Position numbers and translations under genes: made by a program
The notes under the pieces: generated by a model
The model's input: only the letters and a program-made list of their open reading frames with translations
Database searches by the model: none
What the model was told of the DNA's origin: nothing
Origin: BQJU01 sp965229635
Lineage (GTDB): Bacteria > Bacteroidota > Bacteroidia > Chitinophagales > Saprospiraceae
Assembly: GCA_965229635.1 (NCBI GenBank)
Contig: OZ245894.1
Location: 4,836,001 to 4,900,000, forward strand
DNA length: 64,000 nt
Direction: 5' to 3'
Shown: in pieces, positions 35,501-42,860 of the stretch
Position numbering within the stretch: position 1 is the stretch's first letter
Layout of the letters: each line of letters opens with the position of its first letter

Positions 35501-35902
35501 ACCACCTTTGCCACCAGTTATCTTGAAAATAAAGGAAATGGCCAATTCGAGGTTCGTGCCCTTCCCAATGAAGCGCAGCTGTCGGCCACCAATGATATCC
35601 TGATCAAAGATTTTAATCAGGACAATCATCCCGACATCTTACTGGCAGGAAACCTTTTCACTTCTGAAATTGAAACCACCCGTAATGATGCCGGCACAGG
35701 AAAATTACTACTTGGTAATGGTCAGGGTGGTTTTCAGGTGATTGCCCCGGAGCAATCCGGATTACTGTTGAAAAAAGACCTAAAAAAGCTGAGTATAATC
35801 ACCATTGGTACACAGCAATGGATTATTGGTGCAAATAATAATGCGGCCCCGGAGTCTTACCAGTGGAACCCCAATGCAACCGCTTACCTAAAATCTTTTT
35901 AA
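32552..35902 (+). CDS. Large secreted FG-GAP/VCBS repeat protein with ASPIC/UnbV domain
   Basis: 1116 residues. A signal peptide (about 1-18, ending LIGAQQ) is followed by an N-terminal block of FG-GAP/VCBS calcium-binding beta-propeller repeats (GVGDFNKDGLTDLYFAG, VADVNNDGWLDIYVT, FLDYDKDGWLDLFLLN, TADLNRDGWVDIYIAN and others). An ASPIC/UnbV domain comes about 510-600 (GTRFRIATPNGEQYYELTNV, FGLGKFDQVQELQIFWPDG). A second propeller block runs to about 1060 (VGDVNGDQLDDVYLGG, FIDIDHDNDLDLYVVSG, FDFDGDGDLDLFVGG). DxDxDG loops are intact. No T9SS domain is visible at the C-terminus. It is co-oriented with and 4 bp from the following glycosylhydrolase-like gene. Such proteins commonly sit in Bacteroidota glycan loci; their exact task is not established. 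Confidence 0.85.
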   Translation: MKCLYLVMLSLLPGLIGAQQLFSLRIPEETHVDFENTVTDEQEHNILLYSNYYGGAGIGVGDFNKDGLTDLYFAGNLVADRLYFNQGNWQFEDVTEKAGIQDNGGWSSGVVVADVNNDGWLDIYVTRELYDEKPELRKNVLYINQQDGTFKEMAAAYGIDNNERTRHASFLDYDKDGWLDLFLLNQPPNPGNYSNYFGVNLQQEQWAPRLFHNTGQGQFEDVSKKAGILIPGYPNSLTTADLNRDGWVDIYIANDYEAPDKCYLNNGDGTFTDILQEATGHTSYYSMGVDASDINNDGWLDLMVLDMVAEDNFRLKSNMSGMNPAAFWKVVADGGHYQYMFNTLQLNNGVVNDQLSFSDIAQMANVPSTDWSWSNLIADFDNDGWKDIHVTNGLLRDIRNSDAAKEFPKYVQHTIDEFIRNNPNAGDVSIWDILDLDEALGLLPSVPLSNYAYRNNGDLTFSKVSKEWGLDRETFSNGSAYADLDNDGDLDLIENNINAPASLYENHSNDQSANHFLRVSVTDQSQNQTLFGTRFRIATPNGEQYYELTNVRGMYSTSEPIAHFGLGKFDQVQELQIFWPDGTQTLMQDVKAGQISVDYSRAPRTKLPKLSQHDDKLFVNQDLPKGINYTHQENNFDDFEKQVLLPHKMSQFGPAMAVGDVNGDQLDDVYLGGAAGQSGVLYTQLPDGSFQETSQDTWREHLLSEDLDAIFIDIDHDNDLDLYVVSGGNAFPQQSSQYQDRIYVNDGKGNFQYQSDRLPKFRDSGGCVRPFDFDGDGDLDLFVGGRHNPWDYPAPAISRLLRNDNGRYTDVTKSLAPDLIYLGLVTDAVWVDLENDGPAELVVCGEWMPITLFRLDNGHLTKVENPALAQTKGWWYSIEAADMDGDGDQDLIAGNLGLNYKYKASAEEPFEVHYYDFDKNNSKDIVLSYYNFGEQFPVRGRSCSSEQVPMIKEKFKTYNLFADANLTEVYGEDKLEKALHYQATTFATSYLENKGNGQFEVRALPNEAQLSATNDILIKDFNQDNHPDILLAGNLFTSEIETTRNDAGTGKLLLGNGQGGFQVIAPEQSGLLLKKDLKKLSIITIGTQQWIIGANNNAAPESYQWNPNATAYLKSF

Positions 35903-35906
35903 GCGT

Positions 35907-37058
35907 ATGAACAAACGAACCTTTATCAAAACCCTGGGCAAAGGAGCCTTATCCACCATGACTATTCCTTTGTGGAATGCCTGTGGAGATGTAGAACCCC
36001 AACATAGCACCCCACAATTGGTATCAGGAATGCCAAACAAATGGGTTTGGCTGCGGCCAAAACTGGAACAAACTGATGACTATTGGAAGCGTACCTTTGG
36101 CAAGATGGCTGAAAATGGCATTGAGGCGGTATTGCCACAAATTTTCAACAGCCACGTAGCCCTTTTTGACTTGCCGGGATTTCCCGTTAAGGAACGATTG
36201 TTGGAACGACTCATCCCATTGGCCCACGAAGCCGGATTACAAATTCACGCCTGGATGTGGACCATGCCCTGCAATGCACCCGAGATTGTTGAAAACCATC
36301 CCGACTGGTATGCGGTAAATGGTTTGGGCCAACCCGCTCATACGCATCCCGCTTATGTTGATTACTACAAATTTCTCTGCCCCCGCCACCCGGAGGTCAT
36401 TGAGTTTCTTAAAACCCGGGTAGAGACACTGGCCAAGTTATCAGAACTAGATGGCATTCACCTCGACTACATCCGACTGCCGGATGTGATCCTGGCGGAA
36501 GGGCTGCAACCCAAATACGATTTGGTGCAGGATCGGGAATATCCGGAGTTCGACTATTGCTACAACGACATTTGCCGTGAGCAGTTCCAGGCCGAAGGTG
36601 GAGAAGACCCGCTTGAGATGGAAGATCCCTCACAAGACGAGGCCTGGCGCCTATTCCGGCAAGCCAGCATCACCAACCTGGTCAATGACCACCTGGTGCC
36701 CATTGCCCGACAGTACGACAAAAAGATCACTGCTGCCGTCTTCCCTAACTGGGAAAGTGTACGCCAGGCCTGGCACGAGTGGGACCTGGATGGCTTTTTG
36801 CCAATGCTATACCAGGGTTTTTACAATGCCGATATCGAATGGATCAAACAGGAAACCGCCGCTGCTTTGGAACGCATGCAGGAGCGCAAACCGGTGTACA
36901 GTGGGTTGTTTATCCCCCATTTATCAACCGAAGAATTACCCAGGGCTATTGCCGAAGCAAAAGCCGGTGGAGCAAGTGGTTACTCCCTGTTTGCCAACGA
37001 AAACCTGACCGATAAATATTGGCAAGTGATCAAGGCATTAAATGAGCAAAAAGGCTAG
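35907..37058 (+). CDS. Family 10-like glycosylhydrolase (GHL10/DUF187), probable lipoprotein
   Basis: 383 residues. The N-terminus MNKRTFIKTLGKGALSTM with a following LWNACGD is a Tat-like/lipoprotein signal, Cys26 being a candidate lipidation site. The main domain is a TIM barrel: KWVWLRPKLEQTDDYWKRTF, GLQIHAWMWTMPCN, LDGIHLDYIRLPDV (the family core), KKITAAVFPNWESVRQAW, and a final ASGYSLFANENL strand. This matches the COG1649/GHL10 group of putative hydrolases. The substrate is unknown. It follows the UnbV/FG-GAP gene by 4 bp and is followed by a terminator at 37109. Confidence 0.8.
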   Translation: MNKRTFIKTLGKGALSTMTIPLWNACGDVEPQHSTPQLVSGMPNKWVWLRPKLEQTDDYWKRTFGKMAENGIEAVLPQIFNSHVALFDLPGFPVKERLLERLIPLAHEAGLQIHAWMWTMPCNAPEIVENHPDWYAVNGLGQPAHTHPAYVDYYKFLCPRHPEVIEFLKTRVETLAKLSELDGIHLDYIRLPDVILAEGLQPKYDLVQDREYPEFDYCYNDICREQFQAEGGEDPLEMEDPSQDEAWRLFRQASITNLVNDHLVPIARQYDKKITAAVFPNWESVRQAWHEWDLDGFLPMLYQGFYNADIEWIKQETAAALERMQERKPVYSGLFIPHLSTEELPRAIAEAKAGGASGYSLFANENLTDKYWQVIKALNEQKG

Positions 37059-37108
37059 GGAGTGCGTTGAGCGTATGTTTAAAATTCATCCTTCAGGTCT
37101 AAAATAAG

Positions 37109-37131
37109 GCTTTGAAAACTCAAAGTTTTTT
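37109..37131 (+). terminator. Rho-independent terminator after the GHL10 gene
   Basis: The stem CTTTGA (37109-37114) pairs with TCAAAG (37119-37124), with an AAAC loop, followed by seven Ts. It separates the two-gene unit 32552-37058 from the SusC/SusD operon. The rest of the 313-bp gap 37059-37371 holds the operators and promoter listed below and no gene. Confidence 0.75.
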
Positions 37132-37260
37132 TCTACTTTTAGGTTAATCACCAACTAGTGATCATTCCACCCACTGTTCGCCTTTCATCAAAATAAGTTC
37201 ATCGACTATCAAGAATTCAGTAATGTCAACGATTATTGAAACCAAGGGACAAATTTTTTC

Positions 37261-37274
37261 TGTGTCCGCACACA
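37261..37274. promoter_or_regulatory. Operator-like palindrome, copy B
   Basis: TGTGTCCGCACACA differs from TGTGTGCGCACACA at one position. Its centre is 31 bp from the centre of copy C, about three helical turns, so two dimers could sit on the same DNA face and act together. It lies upstream of the -33 element. Confidence 0.65.
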
Positions 37275-37290
37275 AATTTGCAAATATTCT

Positions 37291-37320
37291 TTGTGTGCGC
37301 GCACAGTTTTTGTATTATTG
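37291..37320 (+). promoter_or_regulatory. SusC/SusD operon promoter (TTG - N19 - TATTATTG) with operator in the spacer
   Basis: TTG at 37291-37293 and TATTATTG at 37313-37320 (one mismatch to TAnnTTTG) are separated by 19 bp, the standard Bacteroidota spacing. Operator copy C, TGTGTGCGCGCACA at 37292-37305 (one mismatch to the perfect palindrome), overlaps the -33 TTG and fills most of the spacer. A protein bound there would block RNA polymerase, so repression relieved by a sugar inducer is the simplest reading. Confidence 0.65.
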
Positions 37321-37371
37321 CTAAAGTATTCAACTATCCAACGTCATTTTAAATCTAAATCAAGGTTCATT

Positions 37372-40300
37372 ATGAGCAAAAAAATTTTCCTATTAACTAC
37401 CCTAATGCTACTATTTGCCGCCGCGACGTGGGCGCAGCAAACGGTATCAGGGGTCATCACAACGCCAGACGGAGAGCCCCTCATTGGCGTTAACGTAACA
37501 GAAATGGGCACCACCAATGGAACTATCTCCGACATTGACGGTGCGTACACACTCACAGTAAAAGAAGGTGCTACACTGGTCGTATCCATCGTTGGGTACG
37601 AGACCAAAGAAATTGAAGTAGGCAACCAGAGTAAGGTTGACATCCAACTCAGTGAAGGGGTCGCCCTGAACGAGGTGGTGGTTACCGCTTTGGGTATCTC
37701 GCGTGAGAAAAAATCTCTGGGCTATTCCGTGACGGAAGTCGACGGTGAAGAGCTTACTCAGGCCCGTGAGAACAACGTAATGAACACCCTTGCCGGTAAA
37801 GTAGCCGGGGTGAACGTTAGCGGAACCGCAGGTGGTCCAGCCGCATCTACGAGAGTAGTTATCAGAGGGATTACCTCATTGGGTGGAAACAACCAACCAC
37901 TGTACGTGATTGACGGAGTTCCGATCGACAACCAAAACCTTGGCTCTGCTGGTATGTGGGGCGGCCTGGATTTGGGAGATGGTCTGTCCAGTATCAACCC
38001 TGACGACATTGAAAATGTGTCCGTTCTGAAAGGGGCTTCTGCAACCGCCCTTTACGGTACTCGTGGCGAAAACGGAGTTATCCTGATCACCACCAAAAAG
38101 GGAAGCAAAAGCAATGCACTGGGTATCGACTTCAACTCCAACTACGTGGTTGAGAACGCGCTGGACTTCTACAATGATGTTCAGTTTGACTACGGAGCTG
38201 GTACGGAAGGACAAGTACCCGATGACATGGAAGAAGCACTCACCACTGCACGTAGTAGCTGGGGCGCTAAATTCAACGGTCAAACCGCAACCTTGTTTGA
38301 TGGCTCTACTGCTCCTTACGTTGCTCACAGAGACAATGTAGACAAAATCTACAACAACGGACAAACATTTACCAATACCCTGGCTTTCAGCGGTGGTAGT
38401 GACAACACGACTTTCCGTTTATCGGCTTCAAACCTGACCAATGATGGTTTATTTGAAAACACCGGTTATGAGAGAAACTCTGTAACTGCACGTGGTACCA
38501 CTAGACTTGGCGACAAGGTTTTTGTGGATGCAAAAGTAACCTACACCAACGAGCAGGCCAACAACCGTCCGGCTCTTTCGGATAGTCCACACAACCCAGG
38601 TCACCTCAATGAGGTTGCCTCCAGTATTGACCTGGATATATTGAAGAGAACGGATCCAATTACCGGCGAGTACTATCCATTGTACAGTAGCTCCATTTAT
38701 CGGGTAAATCCATACTTTGGTGTATACCAACAGTACAATGGTGATACCCGTGACCGTATCATGGGTTTTGCTATGGCTCGCTACAATTTTACCGACTGGC
38801 TGTCACTGCATGTTAGAGGTGGTACCGATTGGTACACTTTCCGCCAAACTACCTGGGACGGAGAACAAACACCACACCTTACTCGTCCTGGTCGAATTTC
38901 TGAAAATGAATATCGGGTTAGAGAAAATAACTTTGATTTCTTGTTGAGAGCCAGCAAAGATCTTTCCGATAAACTATCATTGGATGTTACTTTTGGTGGC
39001 AACCAACTGAAGCGGACCAGAGAGCAACTTTCTCATTCAGGAGACGAATTTATTGTTTACGGATTGCGTACGTTGTCCAACACCAAGTTCTTGGGAAGAA
39101 CCTACGATTTTTCAGACCAACGGGTGAACTCCCTTTATGGTACCGTTCAGTTTGGCTTTAACAACTATCTGTACCTTGATTTGACTGCTCGTAATGACTG
39201 GTCATCAACGCTACCAACCGAAAACAACTCTTACTTTTACCCTTCTGCAAGTTTGAGTTACATTTTCTCAGATGCACTGAATATCTCCTCTAATATTTTG
39301 TCTTTTGGAAAGGCTAGATTCTCTTATGCTCAGGTTGGTGGTGATACTGATCCTTACAATCTGGCACTGACTTACCGGGTAGTAGGTGAGCCTCACCAGG
39401 GCAATCCACAGGGAGAAATTGCACAGGGTACAATTCCCTTGGCTACGCTGAAACCACGGACTACGACCTCCTTGGAAGCAGGACTAGACCTGCGTTTCTT
39501 CAACAACCGGATTGGTCTTGATCTTGCCTGGTACCGGGCTGTAACGACCGATCAAATTCTAAACGTTGGTATTTCTCAAACTTCTGGCTACAATACGGTA
39601 ATTGTAAATGCTGGAGAGATTAGCAATTCAGGTATTGAATTGTTGTTGAATACCAATCCGGTGAAGACGAAGGACTTCAACTGGAATCTGGACATCAACT
39701 TTGCCGCTAACAACAATGAAGTAGCTGCATTAGATGACGAAGGAAAACTGGAATCCCTACGTCTGGATGAATCTCGTCAGAGAAATACTTTTGTAGAAGC
39801 ACGTTTGGGTAACCCTTACGGAGCGATTGTAGGCTACGGCTACCGTCGTGATGCTCAGGGTAGAACCGTTTATAATGCGAATGGTTTGCCGTTGGCTTCC
39901 GAAGATTTGATGATCCTTGGAAATGGAATTCCAGACTGGTTTGGTGGTATTTCCAACACATTCTCCTACAAAGGATTCTCTCTGGGAGTACTGCTTGATG
40001 TACGCTGGGGTGGAGAAGTTCACTCCATGACCAACCTGACACTTTACAGCACCGGTAAGCACATTGATACCGTAGAAGGACGTGATGGCTGGGCAGCCTC
40101 AGAAGCCGCTCGTGAAGCAGCCGGAGTTGACCCTGCAGATTGGGACCCAACCGGTGGCTATCTGGTAGAAGGTGTGAATGAAGATGGAGAGCCTATTTCT
40201 CGCTTTGTTGATCCGGAAATCTACTTCCCACACGTAGCAGCGAATATTTCTGAGGCGTTTGTTTATTCTGCCAATATGATTAAAGTACGCCAGGCCACCC

Positions 40301-40512
40301 TGAGTTACAACTTCCCACGTAGCTTGATGGAGAAGACGCCATTCCAGGGATTGACCCTTTCGTTGGTAGCCAGAAACCTGGGCTTCCTATACAAGGATAT
40401 TCCTAACGTAGATCCAGAATCAAGCTACAACAATGGCAATGGTCAGGGATTGGAGTACGCAACCATTCCAACGGTAAGAAGCTTTGGCTTCAACCTGAAT
40501 GTTAAATTTTAA
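37372..40512 (+). CDS. SusC/RagA-family TonB-linked outer-membrane protein 1
   Basis: 1046 residues from ATG 37372. The in-frame start at 37291 is rejected because it overlaps the promoter and lacks a signal peptide. Signal peptide about 1-22 (ending TWAQ); carboxypeptidase-like regulatory domain (VSGVITTPDGEPLIGVNV); TonB box/linker (LNEVVVTALG); plug with NVMNTLAGKVAGVNVSGTAG, RGITSLGGNNQPLYVIDGVP and SVLKGASATALYGTRGENG. The remaining 22-strand barrel ends in SFGFNLNVKF. SusC proteins import oligosaccharides with a SusD lid using TonB energy. It is followed 18 bp later by its SusD partner. The promoter carries two operator-like sites. Confidence 0.95.
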   Translation: MSKKIFLLTTLMLLFAAATWAQQTVSGVITTPDGEPLIGVNVTEMGTTNGTISDIDGAYTLTVKEGATLVVSIVGYETKEIEVGNQSKVDIQLSEGVALNEVVVTALGISREKKSLGYSVTEVDGEELTQARENNVMNTLAGKVAGVNVSGTAGGPAASTRVVIRGITSLGGNNQPLYVIDGVPIDNQNLGSAGMWGGLDLGDGLSSINPDDIENVSVLKGASATALYGTRGENGVILITTKKGSKSNALGIDFNSNYVVENALDFYNDVQFDYGAGTEGQVPDDMEEALTTARSSWGAKFNGQTATLFDGSTAPYVAHRDNVDKIYNNGQTFTNTLAFSGGSDNTTFRLSASNLTNDGLFENTGYERNSVTARGTTRLGDKVFVDAKVTYTNEQANNRPALSDSPHNPGHLNEVASSIDLDILKRTDPITGEYYPLYSSSIYRVNPYFGVYQQYNGDTRDRIMGFAMARYNFTDWLSLHVRGGTDWYTFRQTTWDGEQTPHLTRPGRISENEYRVRENNFDFLLRASKDLSDKLSLDVTFGGNQLKRTREQLSHSGDEFIVYGLRTLSNTKFLGRTYDFSDQRVNSLYGTVQFGFNNYLYLDLTARNDWSSTLPTENNSYFYPSASLSYIFSDALNISSNILSFGKARFSYAQVGGDTDPYNLALTYRVVGEPHQGNPQGEIAQGTIPLATLKPRTTTSLEAGLDLRFFNNRIGLDLAWYRAVTTDQILNVGISQTSGYNTVIVNAGEISNSGIELLLNTNPVKTKDFNWNLDINFAANNNEVAALDDEGKLESLRLDESRQRNTFVEARLGNPYGAIVGYGYRRDAQGRTVYNANGLPLASEDLMILGNGIPDWFGGISNTFSYKGFSLGVLLDVRWGGEVHSMTNLTLYSTGKHIDTVEGRDGWAASEAAREAAGVDPADWDPTGGYLVEGVNEDGEPISRFVDPEIYFPHVAANISEAFVYSANMIKVRQATLSYNFPRSLMEKTPFQGLTLSLVARNLGFLYKDIPNVDPESSYNNGNGQGLEYATIPTVRSFGFNLNVKF

Positions 40513-40530
40513 TTAAAAACGAAGTTAATA

Positions 40531-42036
40531 ATGAAACAATATAATTTCAGAATTCTCTTGGTTGCCTGCCTGGCCCTTTTCACCTTTAACAGCTGTGATA
40601 AGGACTTCGAGGAAATCAACATTGACCCTACCGAGGCCGCAACCCTAGACCCTGCATTCCAGCTTAGCCGAATCCAGGTAAGTATGTCTAACAACCGCTA
40701 CGAATACTGGCGGGCACAATACATCTACTGTTCAACCATCATCCAGCACAATGCAAGTAACCAAAGTTACTGGTCTGGTGATAAGTACAATATGATTGAT
40801 TCTTACGCTTCTGCATGGTGGGATTCTTCCTACCCAAGAGAAGTAAAGAACGTCACCGACCTTGTTAACCGCACTGCGAAAGATCCGGTATATACCAACT
40901 TTCAGGCAGTAGCCAGAATCCTGCGCGTCTATATCATGTCACGCATTACCGACCTGTATGGTGACTGTCCTTATTCACAGGCTGGCTTAGGATTCATTGA
41001 CCGGATCTACTTCCCGGAATACGATCAGCAGGAAGCGATTTACGCTGACTTCTTCTCAGAATTGGAGAATGCGCCAAAGCTGTTTACTTCTGATGCCAGT
41101 GTATTGCCACTAACCGGTGATGTTTTCCTCGGAAATGACACAGATAAGTGGAAGCGTTTTGCCAATTCACTGCGCCTTCGTTTGGGTATGCGTTTGACGA
41201 AAGTCAATCCAACATTGGCCCAGCAGCAGGTCCAAGCCGCTATCGCCGGAGGTGTTATGCAAAGCAACGATGATATTGCTTATTTGCAGCACACCTTGGT
41301 TGAAACCAATGGCAATAGCGATGTGATGGCCGCCGATGACGCCTTCCGTATGTCGGATGTAATGGTTGATTACCTCAAAGCTACCGGAGACCCACGTCTG
41401 CCAGTTTGGGGAATGACCTATGACGTCGACGGTAACGAACAACCGGACATTTCTGCCTGGAAAGGTTTGCCCAACGGTACTGACGGCAATAGTCCAGAAA
41501 CGGAAGTGTATGAGACTTTCGTTCGTCATAATCGTACGACTATTAAGAACCCAGCATCTCCATCATTCCACATGACTTATGCTGAAGTTGAGCTATTGCT
41601 TGCAGAGGCAGCAGTTCGCGGATGGGGAGCGCCACTAACCGCCGCTGAGCACTTCGAAAGAGGCCTGCGCGCTGGTTGTGAGCACGTACTATTGTATCCC
41701 AACGCTGCTGACTACATTGGTGATATCGATGCATTTGTAGCAGCTAATCCATTGGATGAGAGCTCAGATGAAGCCTCGATGGAGCACATTGCCACCGCCC
41801 AGTGGGTTCAGTTCTATCAAAATGCCATGGAGGCATTCTCCAACTGGCGTAGAACGGGTTATCCGGAACTAACTCCGGTGAATCACCCAATCGGTACAAC
41901 CAATGGAACCATTCCACGCCGTTTGTACTATCCTCCGGGTGAAAAAGGCGTGAATCCTAACTTTGACATTGCTGTTGACCGTCAATTTGGCGGCGTCAAT
42001 GACCTGACCGGCAGTGTATGGTGGGATGCTCAGTAA
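40531..42036 (+). CDS. SusD/RagB-like nutrient-binding lipoprotein 1 (SusD-like type 2)
   Basis: 501 residues. Lipoprotein signal with lipobox FNSCDKD. The body is of the SusD-like_2 kind: EEINIDPTEAATLDPAFQLS, YWRAQYIYCSTIIQHNASNQ, ITDLYGDCPYSQAG, KWKRFANSLRLRLGMRLTKV, and the late MEHIATAQWVQFYQNAMEAF helix with FSNWRRTGYPEL. Surface-exposed TPR-like helices hold the glycan over the SusC pore. It pairs with the preceding SusC. Compared with the second SusD at 60 kb, it belongs to a different subfamily, so the two SusCD pairs are not recent duplicates. Confidence 0.93.
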   Translation: MKQYNFRILLVACLALFTFNSCDKDFEEINIDPTEAATLDPAFQLSRIQVSMSNNRYEYWRAQYIYCSTIIQHNASNQSYWSGDKYNMIDSYASAWWDSSYPREVKNVTDLVNRTAKDPVYTNFQAVARILRVYIMSRITDLYGDCPYSQAGLGFIDRIYFPEYDQQEAIYADFFSELENAPKLFTSDASVLPLTGDVFLGNDTDKWKRFANSLRLRLGMRLTKVNPTLAQQQVQAAIAGGVMQSNDDIAYLQHTLVETNGNSDVMAADDAFRMSDVMVDYLKATGDPRLPVWGMTYDVDGNEQPDISAWKGLPNGTDGNSPETEVYETFVRHNRTTIKNPASPSFHMTYAEVELLLAEAAVRGWGAPLTAAEHFERGLRAGCEHVLLYPNAADYIGDIDAFVAANPLDESSDEASMEHIATAQWVQFYQNAMEAFSNWRRTGYPELTPVNHPIGTTNGTIPRRLYYPPGEKGVNPNFDIAVDRQFGGVNDLTGSVWWDAQ

Positions 42037-42061
42037 TTGATAACAAATGCTTTAATATAAG

Positions 42062-42131
42062 ACCAACCAAGTTGGTTTTATAATCCTTAAATTTGATGTA
42101 GGACGGTATTGAACTGTCCTGCATCAAATTT
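42062..42131 (+). terminator. Tandem hairpins after SusD 1 (terminator or attenuator/processing site)
   Basis: The first hairpin, ACCAAC/GTTGGT (42062-42067 with 42071-42076), is followed by TTTTATAAT. The second is a 16-bp stem, 42089-42104 with 42116-42131, with one T-G pair and an 11-nt loop, followed by TTATGTATT. The downstream catabolic genes lie on the same strand with no obvious new promoter, so partial termination or mRNA processing that keeps SusCD levels above the enzymes is likely. Confidence 0.6.
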
Positions 42132-42157
42132 TATGTATTACCAACCAATCCTTAATT

Positions 42158-42850
42158 ATGTTACGCTTTCTAATCTATCTCGGCATTTTCCTGATGCCTG
42201 TCTTTCTGTTTTCACAAAATGCTAACTGCGAAGTCGAACTCCAGGCCCTGCAAGGCACTTACGAAGGAGACTGCAAAAAAGGTAAAGCCCACGGCAAGGG
42301 AAAAGCCGTTGGTACCGATACCTACGAAGGCACCTTTCGCAAGGGTGAGCCTCATGGTGTTGGTAAATACACCTGGGCCAATGGCGACACCTACGAAGGT
42401 GAGTGGAAAAAAGGCAAAAAGGAAGGACAAGGCACCTGGTTTGTAAAAGAAAAAGACACTACCCTGGATGGTTACTGGGTGGATGACGAGTACATCGGCA
42501 CTGAAAAAGATCCATATAAGGTACTCAATAAAACCATCTCCGTGACCCGAATGTCGTTCAACCGTCTGGAGGCCGAGCCCCAGGAAGTTACCTTTGAATT
42601 CACCCGCTTGGGTAAGCCCACCAAGGTTCGTAATTTTAAAGTACTCGACAACTTTGGTGATGTGGTCCGCGGTACCGATTATGAGCAAACGGTAGCCGTC
42701 TATAAATTCCCTTTTCTGGGTAATATTTCCTTCGAGGCGCTGGTTGTTCGTGAGGGAGATGGAAGCAGTATGTACGAAAGTGGAGAGGTAACCTTTAAGA
42801 TCAATCAATCCGGGCAGTGGACCGCTACAATCGAAGTAGGTACCAATTAA
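42158..42850 (+). CDS. Exported MORN-repeat protein
   Basis: 230 residues. Signal peptide about 1-20 (ending FLFSQ). Three to four MORN repeats occupy about 30-105 (GTYEGDCKKGKAHGKGKA, GTFRKGEPHGVGKY, GDTYEGEWKKGKKEGQG). The C-terminal half is an unrecognised beta-rich domain (VTFEFTRLGKPTKVRNFKVL, VTFKINQSGQW). MORN repeats usually mediate protein or lipid contact. It is the first gene after the SusCD hairpins and lies 10 bp before the GH92 gene. Function in glycan use is unknown. Confidence 0.8.
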   Translation: MLRFLIYLGIFLMPVFLFSQNANCEVELQALQGTYEGDCKKGKAHGKGKAVGTDTYEGTFRKGEPHGVGKYTWANGDTYEGEWKKGKKEGQGTWFVKEKDTTLDGYWVDDEYIGTEKDPYKVLNKTISVTRMSFNRLEAEPQEVTFEFTRLGKPTKVRNFKVLDNFGDVVRGTDYEQTVAVYKFPFLGNISFEALVVREGDGSSMYESGEVTFKINQSGQWTATIEVGTN

Positions 42851-42860
42851 TTTACTTTTC

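Noticed and set aside
37291..37371. In-frame upstream extension of the first SusC gene
   Set aside because: It would start inside the -33 box and operator and put 27 residues before a normal signal peptide.
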